Below are positions 1 through 8,902 of a stretch of DNA of 64,000 nt, one piece after another (position 1 is the stretch's first letter; every line of letters starts with the position of its first letter). A program made the translations under genes and the position numbers. Under the pieces are notes generated by a model, which searched no databases, had not been told where the DNA came from, and worked only from the letters and a program-made list of their open reading frames with translations. The DNA lies in contig NZ_PXNQ02000008.1 in NCBI RefSeq assembly GCF_003007735.2, forward strand, positions 124,001 through 188,000, in the 5' to 3' direction. The DNA comes from Paracoccus methylarcula. Lineage in GTDB: Bacteria > Pseudomonadota > Alphaproteobacteria > Rhodobacterales > Rhodobacteraceae.

Positions 1-465
1 ACCGCGCTGGTCATGTGGATCCTGTTCGCGGCGCATGCCTTTTCCGCCGCCTATACCGCGCTCGGGGCGCAAAGCCTGATTTCCAACCTGATGGAATTCA
101 TCCCCGGTGGCAAATGGGGCGCGCTGCTCTTCATGTTGACGGTCCTGTTCCTGTTCGGGATGGTGCTCGATCCGGTGGGGATCATGCTGATCACCTTGCC
201 GGTCTTTCTGCCGGTGGTGCGCGATGCGGGATTCGATCCGATCTGGTTCGGGATCCTCTTCATCATCATGATGGAAGTGGGCTACATGACACCGCCCTTC
301 GGCTTCAATCTCTTCTACCTGAAGGGGGTGGCGCCACCCGATGTCACGATGGGGGATATCTATGCCTCGGTCATTCCCTATGTCCTGGTGACGCTGCTCG
401 GGGTGCTGCTGATGATCCTGTTCCCGGGAATCGTGCTGTTCATACCGGAATTGCTCTATGGCTGA
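1..465 (+). CDS. TRAP transporter large permease (DctM family), C-terminal part
   Basis: The reading frame is open from the first base, so only the last ~154 residues of a DctM-type large membrane subunit are present. TRAP transporters take up organic acids and similar solutes, driven by an ion gradient and a periplasmic binding protein. The fragment is almost all membrane helix, with a conserved stretch around GMVLDPVGIMLITLPVF and the typical 'GYMTPPFGFNLFYLKGV' end. It terminates with TGA at 463-465. The substrate cannot be told. The IclR regulator about 200 bp downstream could control it, but that is inferred from position only. Confidence 0.9.
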   Translation, partial: TALVMWILFAAHAFSAAYTALGAQSLISNLMEFIPGGKWGALLFMLTVLFLFGMVLDPVGIMLITLPVFLPVVRDAGFDPIWFGILFIIMMEVGYMTPPFGFNLFYLKGVAPPDVTMGDIYASVIPYVLVTLLGVLLMILFPGIVLFIPELLYG

Positions 466-659
466 GTTGGGTCTTGCCGTGTGAGGTCAGAATTCGGGCG
501 GTCCCACGATGATTCAGGCCGGATATGCGATTTTGGTTGAACTATATCGCGTATGGCATTGAAACTGCCGTTCGAAACGCATGAAATGCCCGCGAGCGAT
601 CCTGGGGTGAACATGGGGCGTTCAGGCTATTCAGGTGGCGCTATCCGAAGGGACCAGTG

Positions 660-1456
660 ATGAGCAGGATCAACGACGATATCGAGGCCGAGGGCGACCG
701 GAACTTCGTCACCGCGATTGCCCGGGGCTTCGAGGTCCTGCGCTGCTTTCGCCTTGATGAAACCACGCTGACCAACCAGGAGATCGCGGGCCGGACCGGG
801 CTGCCCAAGCCCACCGTCAGCCGCCTGACATATACGCTGTGCAAGCTGGGCTATCTCGTGCAATCCGATGCGAAGGGGCCTACCGGCTCGGCGCCGGTGT
901 GCTCGCGCTCGGGTTCAGCGCATTGGCCGGGATGGAGATCGGCGCGCTGGCCAAGCAGGAGATGCGCAAGCTTTGCTCGGGTCCCAACCCCTATGTGACT
1001 GCGGCCCTTGCCGAACGGCATCGGCTGCAGGTCATCTACATGGCCGTGCGGCGCTCCAATCAAGCGGTGTCGCTGACGATGAATGTGGGTGCGCGCCTGC
1101 CGCTGTTCTATTCCGCGATCGGCCGCGCGGTGCTTGTCGGTATGCAAGCGGACGAGCGCGAGGAGATGTTGCAGCTCGCCATGAGGGAGCATCCGGAAAA
1201 CGAGACAGTGATCCGGCAGGGCCTGGACGAGGCGCAGGAGGATTTCGCCAGATACGGTTTCACCACCTCCTTCGGGAAATGGCGAAAGGAGGTCAACGGG
1301 ATCGCCGTTCCGGTCGAGGCGCTGGATGGCGACCGCATATACGGGTTGAATGTGGGCGGTCCCTCCTTTCTGGTGTCACCCGAAATCCTGGTCTCGGAAT
1401 ATGGCAGCAGATTGATCGAATCCGCGCGCATGATCGGCAGGCAAGAAACAGGCTGA
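660..1456 (+). pseudogene. IclR-family transcriptional regulator, interrupted by a one-base deletion
   Basis: The N-terminal winged helix (TNQEIAGRTGLPKPTVSRL, residues ~35-55) is in the frame starting at ATG 660. The effector-binding domain (from YRLGAGVLALGFSAL to the TGA at 1454-1456) is in another frame. The two join if one G is restored to the GGGG run at 875-878, giving AKGAYRLG, the usual IclR linker motif. Joined length is about 265 residues, normal for IclR. A thioesterase starts 6 bp after its stop, so the two probably form one transcript. Either a real frameshift or a sequencing indel; the latter is favoured because several genes here show the same lesion. Confidence 0.8.
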
Positions 1457-1462
1457 AGAAGA

Positions 1463-1879
1463 ATGATGATGGACGAAGTCGAAGATTATCTTGTCGAGGA
1501 TCCCTATCCGCTCCAGGCTCATCTGGGATATCGGATCACCGGCTGGTCGCAGGACTGGGCGCGCTTCGAGATGCCGATCCGGCCCTATCTGGAAAATCGC
1601 CACGGCATTCCGCATGGCGGAATCTATTCCGTGCTGCTGGATACGGTGATGGGTTATGCCGGATGCTACACCGGCGATCCGGAACGCAAGGCGATGGGGA
1701 TGACATTGTCGCTGACCACCACCTTTCTTTCGCGCCCCGTCGGACGGCTCCTGATCGCAGAGGGCAGGCGGGTCGGCGGCGGACGCTCGACATTCTTCGC
1801 CGAGGGCAGGATCACCGACGAGACCGGCGAGGATATTGCCACCGGAAGCGGTGTATTCCGCTACCGCAAGGGCGTCTGA
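1463..1879 (+). CDS. PaaI-family hotdog-fold thioesterase
   Basis: The 138-residue product fits the single hotdog domain of PaaI/YbgC-type acyl-CoA thioesterases. It has the HGIPHGGIYSVLLDT stretch (residues ~48-62), where the HGG motif and the Asp form the active site, followed by the strands TLSLTTTFLSRPV and FAEGRITDE typical of the family. Such enzymes hydrolyse acyl- or aryl-CoA esters in the cytoplasm. It starts 6 bp after the IclR gene and is probably cotranscribed with it. ATG 1463 is used; ATG 1469 is an alternative two codons later. The substrate is unknown; the catabolic context suggests an aromatic or short acyl-CoA. Confidence 0.85.
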   Translation: MMMDEVEDYLVEDPYPLQAHLGYRITGWSQDWARFEMPIRPYLENRHGIPHGGIYSVLLDTVMGYAGCYTGDPERKAMGMTLSLTTTFLSRPVGRLLIAEGRRVGGGRSTFFAEGRITDETGEDIATGSGVFRYRKGV

Positions 1880-1973
1880 GGCGGTCATGTCCCGGGTGGA
1901 CGGGCGGTTGTCACCCATATCGCGGGCAGCTAGTCTGCCAGGCAGCCGGATAATCAGCGGGGGTTTCTGACCA

Positions 1974-2642
1974 GTGGGGCGGGAAAATGCACGTTTGCGC
2001 GCGGTGCGCCAGGAGCTTCTGGAAGAAGCCGATATCAACAACGTCCAGAACCAGACCCTGATCCAGAAAAAGCGCCAGCAGATCTGCGACGCCGCGCTGG
2101 AGCTTTTCCTGGAAAAGGGTTTCGCGGCCACGACGATCCGCGACATCTGCGCGCGCTCCGGGGTCAACCAGGCCAGCATCTACGACTATATCGCCAACAA
2201 GAACGATATCCTGCGCCGGTTGCTGAACCAGCTCTGGTTCCGCGCCGATGTGCCGACCCTGCCCGAGATCCTGCTGGATGACGGGCTTTCGCTGGAACAG
2301 GCGCTGGAGCGGTATTTTACCGATAGCTGGAAATTCAAGCGGCAGGGAACCTTGCTGGCATACAGGACCATCCCGCATCTTCCGCCCGAGGACCGCAAGG
2401 CGATGCGCCTGCGCGAGATCGCGGTGATGAAGGATCTCGCCGATCAGCTTGCCGACAGGCTGGGGGTCGAGACCGGGGATCGGCGGCTGGAAATCGTCGC
2501 GAACCTGATGGTCTTCCTGTCGGCCTTCGGGCCGATGCGCGACTGGTTGAACCGGGATCAGCCGGACGAGGCCATCGTCAGGACGATTGCGGCGGGGGCA
2601 GCGGCGATGATCCGGGCAACGGTGAATGACGGGCAGTCCTGA
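1974..2642 (+). CDS. TetR/AcrR-family transcriptional regulator
   Basis: About 222 residues. The TetR helix-turn-helix occupies residues ~33-80 (RQQICDAALELFLEKGFAAT, then IRDICARSGVNQASIYDYIANKNDIL). The remaining all-helical part is the variable ligand-binding domain. The start is a GTG at 1974 with a GGGGG run about 10 bases upstream; a shorter start near the HTH is possible because the first 30 residues are not conserved in the family. No dyad operator stands out upstream. Many homologues with this N-terminal layout regulate fatty acid or acyl-CoA metabolism; the target here is not known. Confidence 0.85.
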   Translation: MGRENARLRAVRQELLEEADINNVQNQTLIQKKRQQICDAALELFLEKGFAATTIRDICARSGVNQASIYDYIANKNDILRRLLNQLWFRADVPTLPEILLDDGLSLEQALERYFTDSWKFKRQGTLLAYRTIPHLPPEDRKAMRLREIAVMKDLADQLADRLGVETGDRRLEIVANLMVFLSAFGPMRDWLNRDQPDEAIVRTIAAGAAAMIRATVNDGQS

Positions 2643-3068
2643 CCGGCCGAGCCGGTCATGGTTGGGCCACGCGCACCGATAGTTTTCGAAGATCGGATCA
2701 TGGACGGGGCGGATGCCCCGGTTTCCGGGGATTTGCGGATCCGTCGGTCAGGCATGCCGTGATCTGGATCGGGGCGGGATTGATCCCGGGTATCCTGGTC
2801 TGGGCAAACCCGCGGAACAGTCACCCTGCGGATGTGCTGCATAGGCCTGGGCGGGCGGTGCGGGAGCCGGGTGACCGTCCCCCTGAAACAGGCTGGAAAA
2901 TGTCGGAAATCTGCTTCTGTGGCAAAGATCGCCGCAATAGGATGTGCCTGTCCTGAAGGCCGGGGGCTTTGCGCCCCCGGACCCCCGCAGGATATTTGGA
3001 TGAAGAAGAAGGCGCAGGCTGCTCGTCGATGGGGTTGCCCGGTTTTTCGATCAATGACGCGAGGAAAG
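2643..3068. other. Intergenic region containing a Rhodobacterales-type GC hairpin
   Basis: The 425 bp between the TetR gene and the FAD enzyme hold no convincing gene. Near the right end is a perfect hairpin, CCGGGGGC at 2960-2967 paired with GCCCCCGG at 2973-2980, followed by ACCCCCGCAGGATATTTGGA. From memory, this hairpin-plus-GGATATTT arrangement is a common dispersed intergenic element in Rhodobacter and Paracoccus genomes. It may end the upstream transcript. Confidence 0.5.
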
Positions 3069-5489
3069 ATGCGAACAGAAGCGCAAGCGGTCGTGATTGG
3101 CGGCGGGGTGATCGGTTGCTCGATCCTGTATCACCTTGCCAAGCTGGGTTGGTCGGATGTTATCCTGCTGGAACGCGACGAATTGACCAGTGGCAGCACC
3201 TGGCATGCGGCGGCGAATATCCACGGGCTGCATGACAGCACCAATATCAGCCGTATCCAGCATTACACGATGAAGCTGTATAATGAGCTGGAGGCCGAGA
3301 CCGGCCAGAGTTGCGGCGTGTTCCAGCCCGGCTCGCTCTACCTGGCGCAGACCGAGGCGCGCGAGCATCAGCTGCGCCTGCAGGCGGCGAAGGCGAAGCT
3401 TTACGGGATGAATTTCTACGAGATCAGCCTTGAGGAGGCGCGGGCGCTCAACCCGCTGGTCAATCTCGACGGTATCCGCTGCGTCATGTACGAGCCCGAG
3501 GGCGGCAATGTGGACCCTTCCGGGGTGACCAATGCCTATGCGGTGGGCGCGCGGCAGCGGGGTGCCGAGATCCACCGCTTCACCCCGGTGACGGCGACCG
3601 AGCGGCAGGCGGATGGAAGCTGGATCGTGCGCACGCCCAAGGGCGATATCCGCACGCGATGGGTGGTGAACGCGGCCGGGCTCTGGGGGCGCGAGGTGGC
3701 GGCGCTGGCCGGGATCGAGCTGCCCTTGCAGCCGACCGAGCATCAGTATTTCGTCACCGAGACCATGGCGGAGATCGACGGCATGGACCGCAGGCTGCCC
3801 TCGGTCAGCGACCGCGACGGTGAATATTACCTGCGGCAGGAGGGCAAGGGGTTGCTGGTCGGCGCCTATGAGCGCGACATGCGGTTCTGGGCCGAGGACG
3901 GCACGCCGCTGGATTTCGCCCATGACCTGTTCCCCGACGACCTGGAGCGGATCGAGGAGAACCTGATGAACGCCATCACCCGCGTCCCCGCCCTGGGCGA
4001 GGCCGGGATCAAGCGCGGCATCAACGGGCCGATGATCTGGTCGCCGGATGGCAATGTGCTGATGGGGCCGGTGCCGGAGCTGGAGGGTTATTTCTGCTGC
4101 AACGGCATCATCCCCGGCTTCAGCCAGTCCGGTGGCATGGGGCTGATGGCGGCGCAATGGATCATCGAGGGCGAGACCGAATATGACATGTTCGCATGGG
4201 ACATGGCCCGCTTCGACCGCTGGACCACCAAGGAATTCACCAGGGCGCGGGTGCGCGATCAATATGCCCATCGCTTCGCCATCCATTTTCCCGGCGAGGA
4301 ACGCAGCGCGGGACGTCCGGCGCGCACCCGCCCGGTCTTTGATATGCAGCGGCAGATGGGGGCGGTCTTTGGCCTGAATGCCGGGTGGGAGCATCCGCTC
4401 TGGTTCGCGGATGCGCCGGGGACCACCGAGACCAACGGTTTCACGCGGCAGAACTGGTGGGAGCAGGTCGGCCACGAATGCCGGATGCTGCGCGAGCGGG
4501 CCGGGATCATCGATATCTCGAATTTCGCCAAGTATCGCTGCAAGGGGCCGGGGGCGGAAGCCTGGCTGAACGCGGTCTTTGCCAACATCATGCCGAAGGA
4601 GGTCGGCCGGTCCTGCCTGACGCCGCTGATCGGCAAGCGGGGCGGGATCGCGGGCGATTTCACCGTCACGCGGCTGGCCGGGGACGAGTTCCGGATCATC
4701 GGCTCCGGCATGGCCGAGCGCTATCACAAGCGCTTCTTCAAACAGGTGCCGCTGCCCGAGGGCACCGGGTTTACCTCGCTGACCGAGGCGGTCTGCGGCT
4801 TCAATGTCGCGGGGCCAGAGTCGCGGGCGTTGTTGCAGGGTCTGACCGATGCGTCGCTGGCGAGTGCGGATTTTCCCTTCATGCGCTCGCGGCGGATCAC
4901 GCTGGCGGGGATCGATCTGCTGGCGCTGCGGGTGTCCTTCACCGGCGATCTTGGCTGGGAGCTGCATTGCCGTGCCGAGGATCAGGCGCGGCTTTACACG
5001 GCGCTGCTGGAGGCGGGGCGTGCGTTCGGTGCCGGTCCGGTGGGCAGCCGCGCGCTGATGTCGTTACGCATTGAAAAGGGTTACGGCTCCTGGGGCCGCG
5101 AATACAGCCCCGAATACTGGCCGCAGGAGGTCGGGCTGGACCGGCTGTGCAAGCTGGAGAAGGCTTTCCTCAACAGGGACGCCGTTGCCGATACGCTTTC
5201 CCGTCCCGCCCGCGAGCGGCTGGTGATGCTGCATCTGGACGAGGCGGATGTGAGCGCGTCCAATGCCGATGCGACCGGGGGCGAGCCGATCTTCAGGGAT
5301 GGCGAAGGCATCGGCCGGGTGACCTCGGGCGGCTACGGCTATTCCGTGGGCATGTCGCTGGCGCTTGGCTATGTGAAGAACGCCGAACCCGGCGATAGGG
5401 TCGAGGTCATGGTGCTGGGCAAACCGCATCGCGCCACAATCCTGAAGGAACCGCCGTTCGATCCCGAGGGCAAGAGACTGCGAGGATGA
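3069..5489 (+). CDS. FAD-dependent oxidoreductase with GcvT domain (dimethylglycine/sarcosine dehydrogenase-like)
   Basis: About 806 residues, the usual length for dimethylglycine dehydrogenase-like enzymes. Order: an FAD-binding DAO domain with the dinucleotide motif GGGVIG near residue 12, a central FAO-type linker domain, and a C-terminal aminomethyltransferase (GcvT plus GcvT-C) domain from ~residue 440. Family members demethylate N-methylated amines such as dimethylglycine or sarcosine and pass the one-carbon unit to tetrahydrofolate. STWHAAANIHGLHD matches the region where FAD is covalently attached to His in the family. ATG 3069 was chosen because GAGG lies just upstream and it begins directly before the FAD fold; ATG 3054 lacks a ribosome site. 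The exact substrate is uncertain. Confidence 0.85.
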   Translation: MRTEAQAVVIGGGVIGCSILYHLAKLGWSDVILLERDELTSGSTWHAAANIHGLHDSTNISRIQHYTMKLYNELEAETGQSCGVFQPGSLYLAQTEAREHQLRLQAAKAKLYGMNFYEISLEEARALNPLVNLDGIRCVMYEPEGGNVDPSGVTNAYAVGARQRGAEIHRFTPVTATERQADGSWIVRTPKGDIRTRWVVNAAGLWGREVAALAGIELPLQPTEHQYFVTETMAEIDGMDRRLPSVSDRDGEYYLRQEGKGLLVGAYERDMRFWAEDGTPLDFAHDLFPDDLERIEENLMNAITRVPALGEAGIKRGINGPMIWSPDGNVLMGPVPELEGYFCCNGIIPGFSQSGGMGLMAAQWIIEGETEYDMFAWDMARFDRWTTKEFTRARVRDQYAHRFAIHFPGEERSAGRPARTRPVFDMQRQMGAVFGLNAGWEHPLWFADAPGTTETNGFTRQNWWEQVGHECRMLRERAGIIDISNFAKYRCKGPGAEAWLNAVFANIMPKEVGRSCLTPLIGKRGGIAGDFTVTRLAGDEFRIIGSGMAERYHKRFFKQVPLPEGTGFTSLTEAVCGFNVAGPESRALLQGLTDASLASADFPFMRSRRITLAGIDLLALRVSFTGDLGWELHCRAEDQARLYTALLEAGRAFGAGPVGSRALMSLRIEKGYGSWGREYSPEYWPQEVGLDRLCKLEKAFLNRDAVADTLSRPARERLVMLHLDEADVSASNADATGGEPIFRDGEGIGRVTSGGYGYSVGMSLALGYVKNAEPGDRVEVMVLGKPHRATILKEPPFDPEGKRLRG

Positions 5490-5536
5490 TGATCGGACCG
5501 GGGGCGGCCCCGGTCCTTTCGCTCTTGAGGGGGGCC

Positions 5537-6112
5537 TCAGCGCGCTGCTTGCCACTCGCGGATCGCGTCGAGCGGGTTGAGCAGCATCACGATATTCAGC
5601 AGCAATCCGTCCCGGATCACCAGCATCGTCACGACCTCCAGGGCGATCACCAGCAGGACCGACAGCCAGACCGGGAAACGTGACGCCAGGGCAAAACCGA
5701 GGATCATCATCGCGATATCCGAAATCGAGTTCACGACGGAATCGCCGTAATAGTCGAGAGAGATCGTCACGGCGCGGTAACGCTCGATGACGCTGTCGCT
5801 GTTCTCGACCAGTTCCCACGCGGCCTCGACCAATGTGGCGATGGTGAGTGCCGGAAGGAAGCGCATCTTCAGCCGGAAGAGGCGGCAGAACAGCGCGATC
5901 AAGGCGAAGAAGAGGAAGCCATGGATAAGATGGCTTGGGCTATACCAGTCCAGCAGGTGCTGGGAATTCTCGGAACTCACCACCTCACCATGCCAGAGCC
6001 GGAGCGTGCCGCATTTGCAGATCAGCACGCGCCCGCGCCACCAGAGCCACAGCCCGGTGACGGCGAGAATGGCGGGAACGGCCAGATAGGAGAGAAGGCG
6101 CTGATTTTTCAT
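5537..6112 (-). CDS. UPF0314 / DUF2585 membrane protein
   Basis: The 191-residue integral membrane protein has about five hydrophobic segments. It matches the DUF2585 (UPF0314) family found mainly in Alphaproteobacteria, with conserved [14 protein letters not shown] (~residues 56-69), [18 protein letters not shown] (~95-112) and [14 protein letters not shown] (~118-131). The cluster of His, Glu, Arg and Asp at membrane edges suggests catalysis or binding, but no function has been assigned to the family. It stands alone, convergent with the FAD enzyme. Confidence 0.85.
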   Translation of the reverse strand: MKNQRLLSYLAVPAILAVTGLWLWWRGRVLICKCGTLRLWHGEVVSSENSQHLLDWYSPSHLIHGFLFFALIALFCRLFRLKMRFLPALTIATLVEAAWELVENSDSVIERYRAVTISLDYYGDSVVNSISDIAMMILGFALASRFPVWLSVLLVIALEVVTMLVIRDGLLLNIVMLLNPLDAIREWQAAR

Positions 6113-6190
6113 CGGCGCAGATCAGCATGACCCGCCGGAAGCATCAAGCGGTGATTTGCTCGCCAGTGGCGGGGCGATGCAGGGATGCAC

Positions 6191-6823
6191 CTAGTGCAAG
6201 GTGGTGTTGCCGCCCGAAGCCGTCAGTTCGTCGATGACCTTCTGCCATAGCTCGGCGGGCTGGGCGCCGCTGACGGCATGGGTGTCGGCCACGATGAAGC
6301 TGGGCACCGCGTTGATGCCGCGCTCGCGGGCATGCATTTCGCGCCCGATCACCTCGTCGCGGTCGGCATCCCCTGCCAGGAGCCGGGCGGTCACGGCCTC
6401 GTCCATGCCTGCGGCCTTGGCGATGCTGGCCAGTTCGGCCTTGTCGCCGATATCGCGCGCCTCCTGCCAATAGGCGCGCAGAAGGCCCGACATCACCCGG
6501 CTCTGGGCACCCTCCAGCCCCGCCCAATGCATCAGGCGATGGGCATCGGTCGTGTCGGGTTGACGCGCAGGCAATTGCAGTTCCAGCCCCATTTTCGCGG
6601 CACGCTCGGCGACCGCCTTGGCGGCGTCGGCGGCACCCGGTTTGGCCTTGAGATATGCGAGCCGGTCCATGCCCCCGGGAGGCATCTGCGGATTCAGGCG
6701 AAAGGGGTGCCAGACGATCTCGAAAGGATGATCGGGACGGCTTTCCAGCGCGCGGTCCAGTTCAAGCTTGCCGATCAGGCACCAGGGGCAGACCGGGTCC
6801 GAGAAGATGTCGAGGCGGATCAT
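6191..6823 (-). CDS. DsbA-family oxidoreductase (FrnE-like)
   Basis: About 210 residues with a thioredoxin fold and a helical insertion: the redox motif CPWC at residues ~12-15 after a first strand, an insertion around residues 60-150, then the cis-proline segment INAVPSFIV. There is no signal peptide, so it acts in the cytoplasm, as FrnE-type proteins do. The related 2-hydroxychromene-2-carboxylate isomerases usually lack this CxxC, so oxidoreductase is preferred. Its ATG overlaps the end of the acyl-CoA ligase gene by 4 bp, so the two are translationally coupled. Confidence 0.85.
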   Translation of the reverse strand: MIRLDIFSDPVCPWCLIGKLELDRALESRPDHPFEIVWHPFRLNPQMPPGGMDRLAYLKAKPGAADAAKAVAERAAKMGLELQLPARQPDTTDAHRLMHWAGLEGAQSRVMSGLLRAYWQEARDIGDKAELASIAKAAGMDEAVTARLLAGDADRDEVIGREMHARERGINAVPSFIVADTHAVSGAQPAELWQKVIDELTASGGNTTLH

Positions 6824-8285
6824 GCCGGGTCCTTGCTATGGGCGGCGCGCAATGCGCGGCGGTTGATCTTGCCGGTGGCCGTGCGGGGCAGGGCATCGAG
6901 CCGGATATATTCGCGGGGCTGCTTATAGCGTGCGAGATTGGATTCCGCGAATCCGCGCAGATCGGCTGCATCGGCGGGACCGGTCCAGAAGGCGGCGATG
7001 ATGCTGCTGCCGGGGCCGACCGAAAGCTCTGCCACCGCGACATCGCCCGCACCGGGAAAGCCGGACAGAACCTCTTCGATCTCGGGCGGGGCGACGCGGA
7101 AGCTCCGGCATTCATGATGTCATCGGCGCGGCCAAGCAGGGTGATGGCGCCGCTTTCATCCTCTTGCGCCTGGTCCCCGGTCAGGAACCAGTCGCCGCGA
7201 TGGCGGGCGGCGGTCTCTTCGGGCTGGCCCAGGTAGCCCAGGAACAGCCCCGGATCGTCGCGGCGCACGGCCAGTGCCCCCGGCGTGCCAGCCGGTTGCG
7301 GCTGCCCGTCATCCCCGAGGATCGCGACATGGCGTCCGGGTTGCGGATAGCCCGCGGTGCCCGCGGGCGCGGGACGCTCGGGACTGCCCGAGATGAAAGT
7401 CGAGATTTCCGACGCGCCCATCGCCTCGTGCAAGTCGGTGCCGGTGCGGGCGGTCCAGTCGGCGCGCAGGCCGGGGTCCAGGCGCTCTCCCGCCACAAGG
7501 CCGTGGCGCAGATTGGCGATGGGCTGCCATTCGGCGCGCAGGATACGGCGGAAAACCCCCGGCGCACCGGCAAGCATGGTGGCGCCGTGACGCGAGGCCA
7601 GGAGCGGAAGCTGCTCCAGCGCGATGCCATCGGCGGGGATCAGCGCGGTTGCGCCCATGGTCCATGGATCCATCAGGCCGGTGCCGAGGGTGAAGGTCCA
7701 GTTGAACGCACCGGCATGCATGACGCGATCGCTTTCGCGCAGCCCATACCAGCCGTCGAACATCATCCGCCGGGCAAGGATGGCACGATGGGCATGCATG
7801 ACCGCGCGGGGCTGACCGGAACTGCCCGATGTATAGATGATATAGGCCAGCCGCCCGGGTTGGCCCTGTGCGTAATCCGCAGGGGGGAGGTTCATGTAAT
7901 CGGCCAGCCCGGCCTCGGGCAGGATCGGGGCCGGGTGGTCGGGCAGGGCGATCCCCTCGCCCGCGACGATCATGGCGGGTCCGGTTTCGGCGGCGAGTTT
8001 CGTGATCTCGCGCCGGGTCAGCATGGCCGAGGTCGGGATCGGCACGATGCCCGCCGCGATGGCGCCCAGATAGGCGACCGGAAAGGCCGCCGTGTTTCCC
8101 AACCGCATCAGCAGCCGGTCGCCGGGCTGCAATCCCGCCCGTAGCAACCCGGTCGCGGTGCCGCGCACGGCAGAGATCAGCCGGGCATAGGACCAGCGTT
8201 CCGCCCGCGATGTCCCGATCACGGACAGCGCCAGCTTGTCGGGATGCGAGGCGCCGGCGTGCAGCACATGCTCGGCCAGGTTCAT
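6820..8285 (-). pseudogene. Acyl-CoA synthetase (AMP-binding, benzoate-CoA ligase-like), one-base deletion
   Basis: An ANL-superfamily ligase that would activate an aromatic or short carboxylic acid to its CoA ester through an acyl-adenylate. The ATP-binding loop YTSGSSGQPRAVMHAHR lies at ~residues 150-166, and the C-terminal catalytic Lys sits in TATGKINRRALR. The frame breaks after DDIMNAG. Restoring one G near 7103 gives NAGGFRVAPPEIEEVL, the normal hinge of the family, and a protein of about 488 residues. It overlaps the downstream DsbA-family gene by 4 bp. A sequencing indel is as likely as true inactivation. Confidence 0.8.
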
Positions 8286-8395
8286 GGTGGTTCTCCGACG
8301 ATGTTTTCAGCGCCTGAATAAAGAAATCGCCGCGAATGGGGAACCGCATTCGGCCGCATCACCTGCGGGAATGGCCGGAATCCCGTCTTGAATTG

Positions 8396-8423
8396 AAAAC
8401 GGCCCGCGCGAACGGGCCGTTTC
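8396..8423 (-). terminator. Rho-independent terminator of the cold-shock gene
   Basis: AAACGGCCCG at 8397-8406 pairs perfectly with CGGGCCGTTT at 8413-8422 around a 6-base loop. It lies 20 bp beyond the stop of the cold-shock gene. Read on the minus strand the stem is followed by a short T run (TTTTC). Confidence 0.8.
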
Positions 8424-8443
8424 GAAATTCTGTCAAGACAGGC

Positions 8444-8650
8444 TCAGAGCAGTCTCAGATCACCAGCCGAGGCGCGGCCATCGCGGCCCGATTGCAATTC
8501 GTATTCGACTTTCTGATTGTCCTGCAATCCGGTCAGCCCGGCGCGCTCGACCGCCGAGATATGCACGAACACATCCTTGCCTCCATCATCCGGGGCAATG
8601 AAGCCAAAGCCCTTGGTGGCGTTGAACCATTTTACCGTTCCGGTCGCCAT
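8444..8650 (-). CDS. cspA: Cold-shock family RNA chaperone (CspA-type)
   Basis: The 68-residue single cold-shock domain has RNP1 as KGFGFIAPD (residues ~13-21) and RNP2 as DVFVHIS (~26-32), plus the usual start MATGTVKWFN. These proteins bind single-stranded RNA and DNA and melt RNA secondary structure. A start-proximal GGAGATAC serves as ribosome site, and about 250 bp of non-coding DNA precedes it, enough for the long structured leader usual in this family. A strong terminator follows. Whether it is cold-inducible cannot be seen. Confidence 0.95.
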   Translation of the reverse strand: MATGTVKWFNATKGFGFIAPDDGGKDVFVHISAVERAGLTGLQDNQKVEYELQSGRDGRASAGDLRLL

Positions 8651-8902
8651 AACCGTATCTCCTTCGCATTATCCCGAGGCGAGATTGCCCCGGGCCGTGC
8701 AGCCCCGCTTTCGTCTTGCCGGCTGCCCATGATCGGGAGGCGGTAGAAAGTCTGTCGCTCACGCGGATGTCAGCATGAACGAATCATTAAAAAAGACAAG
8801 CCGGAAAGCGACGCTTCCAGCGACAGCAACGTGAAGTTTTGTTGTCATCGGCGGATTATTGATCGCGATATTCCACCGATGCTGTCGGATTATCCCCCGG
8901 AT

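Noticed and set aside
627..863. Minus-strand frame opposite the IclR gene
   Set aside because: Shadow of the IclR coding frame; composition and position explained by the real gene.
3051..4967. 638-codon open frame opposite the FAD enzyme
   Set aside because: High-GC antisense shadow rich in Arg, Ala, Gly and His, with no domain; the plus strand has a clear enzyme.
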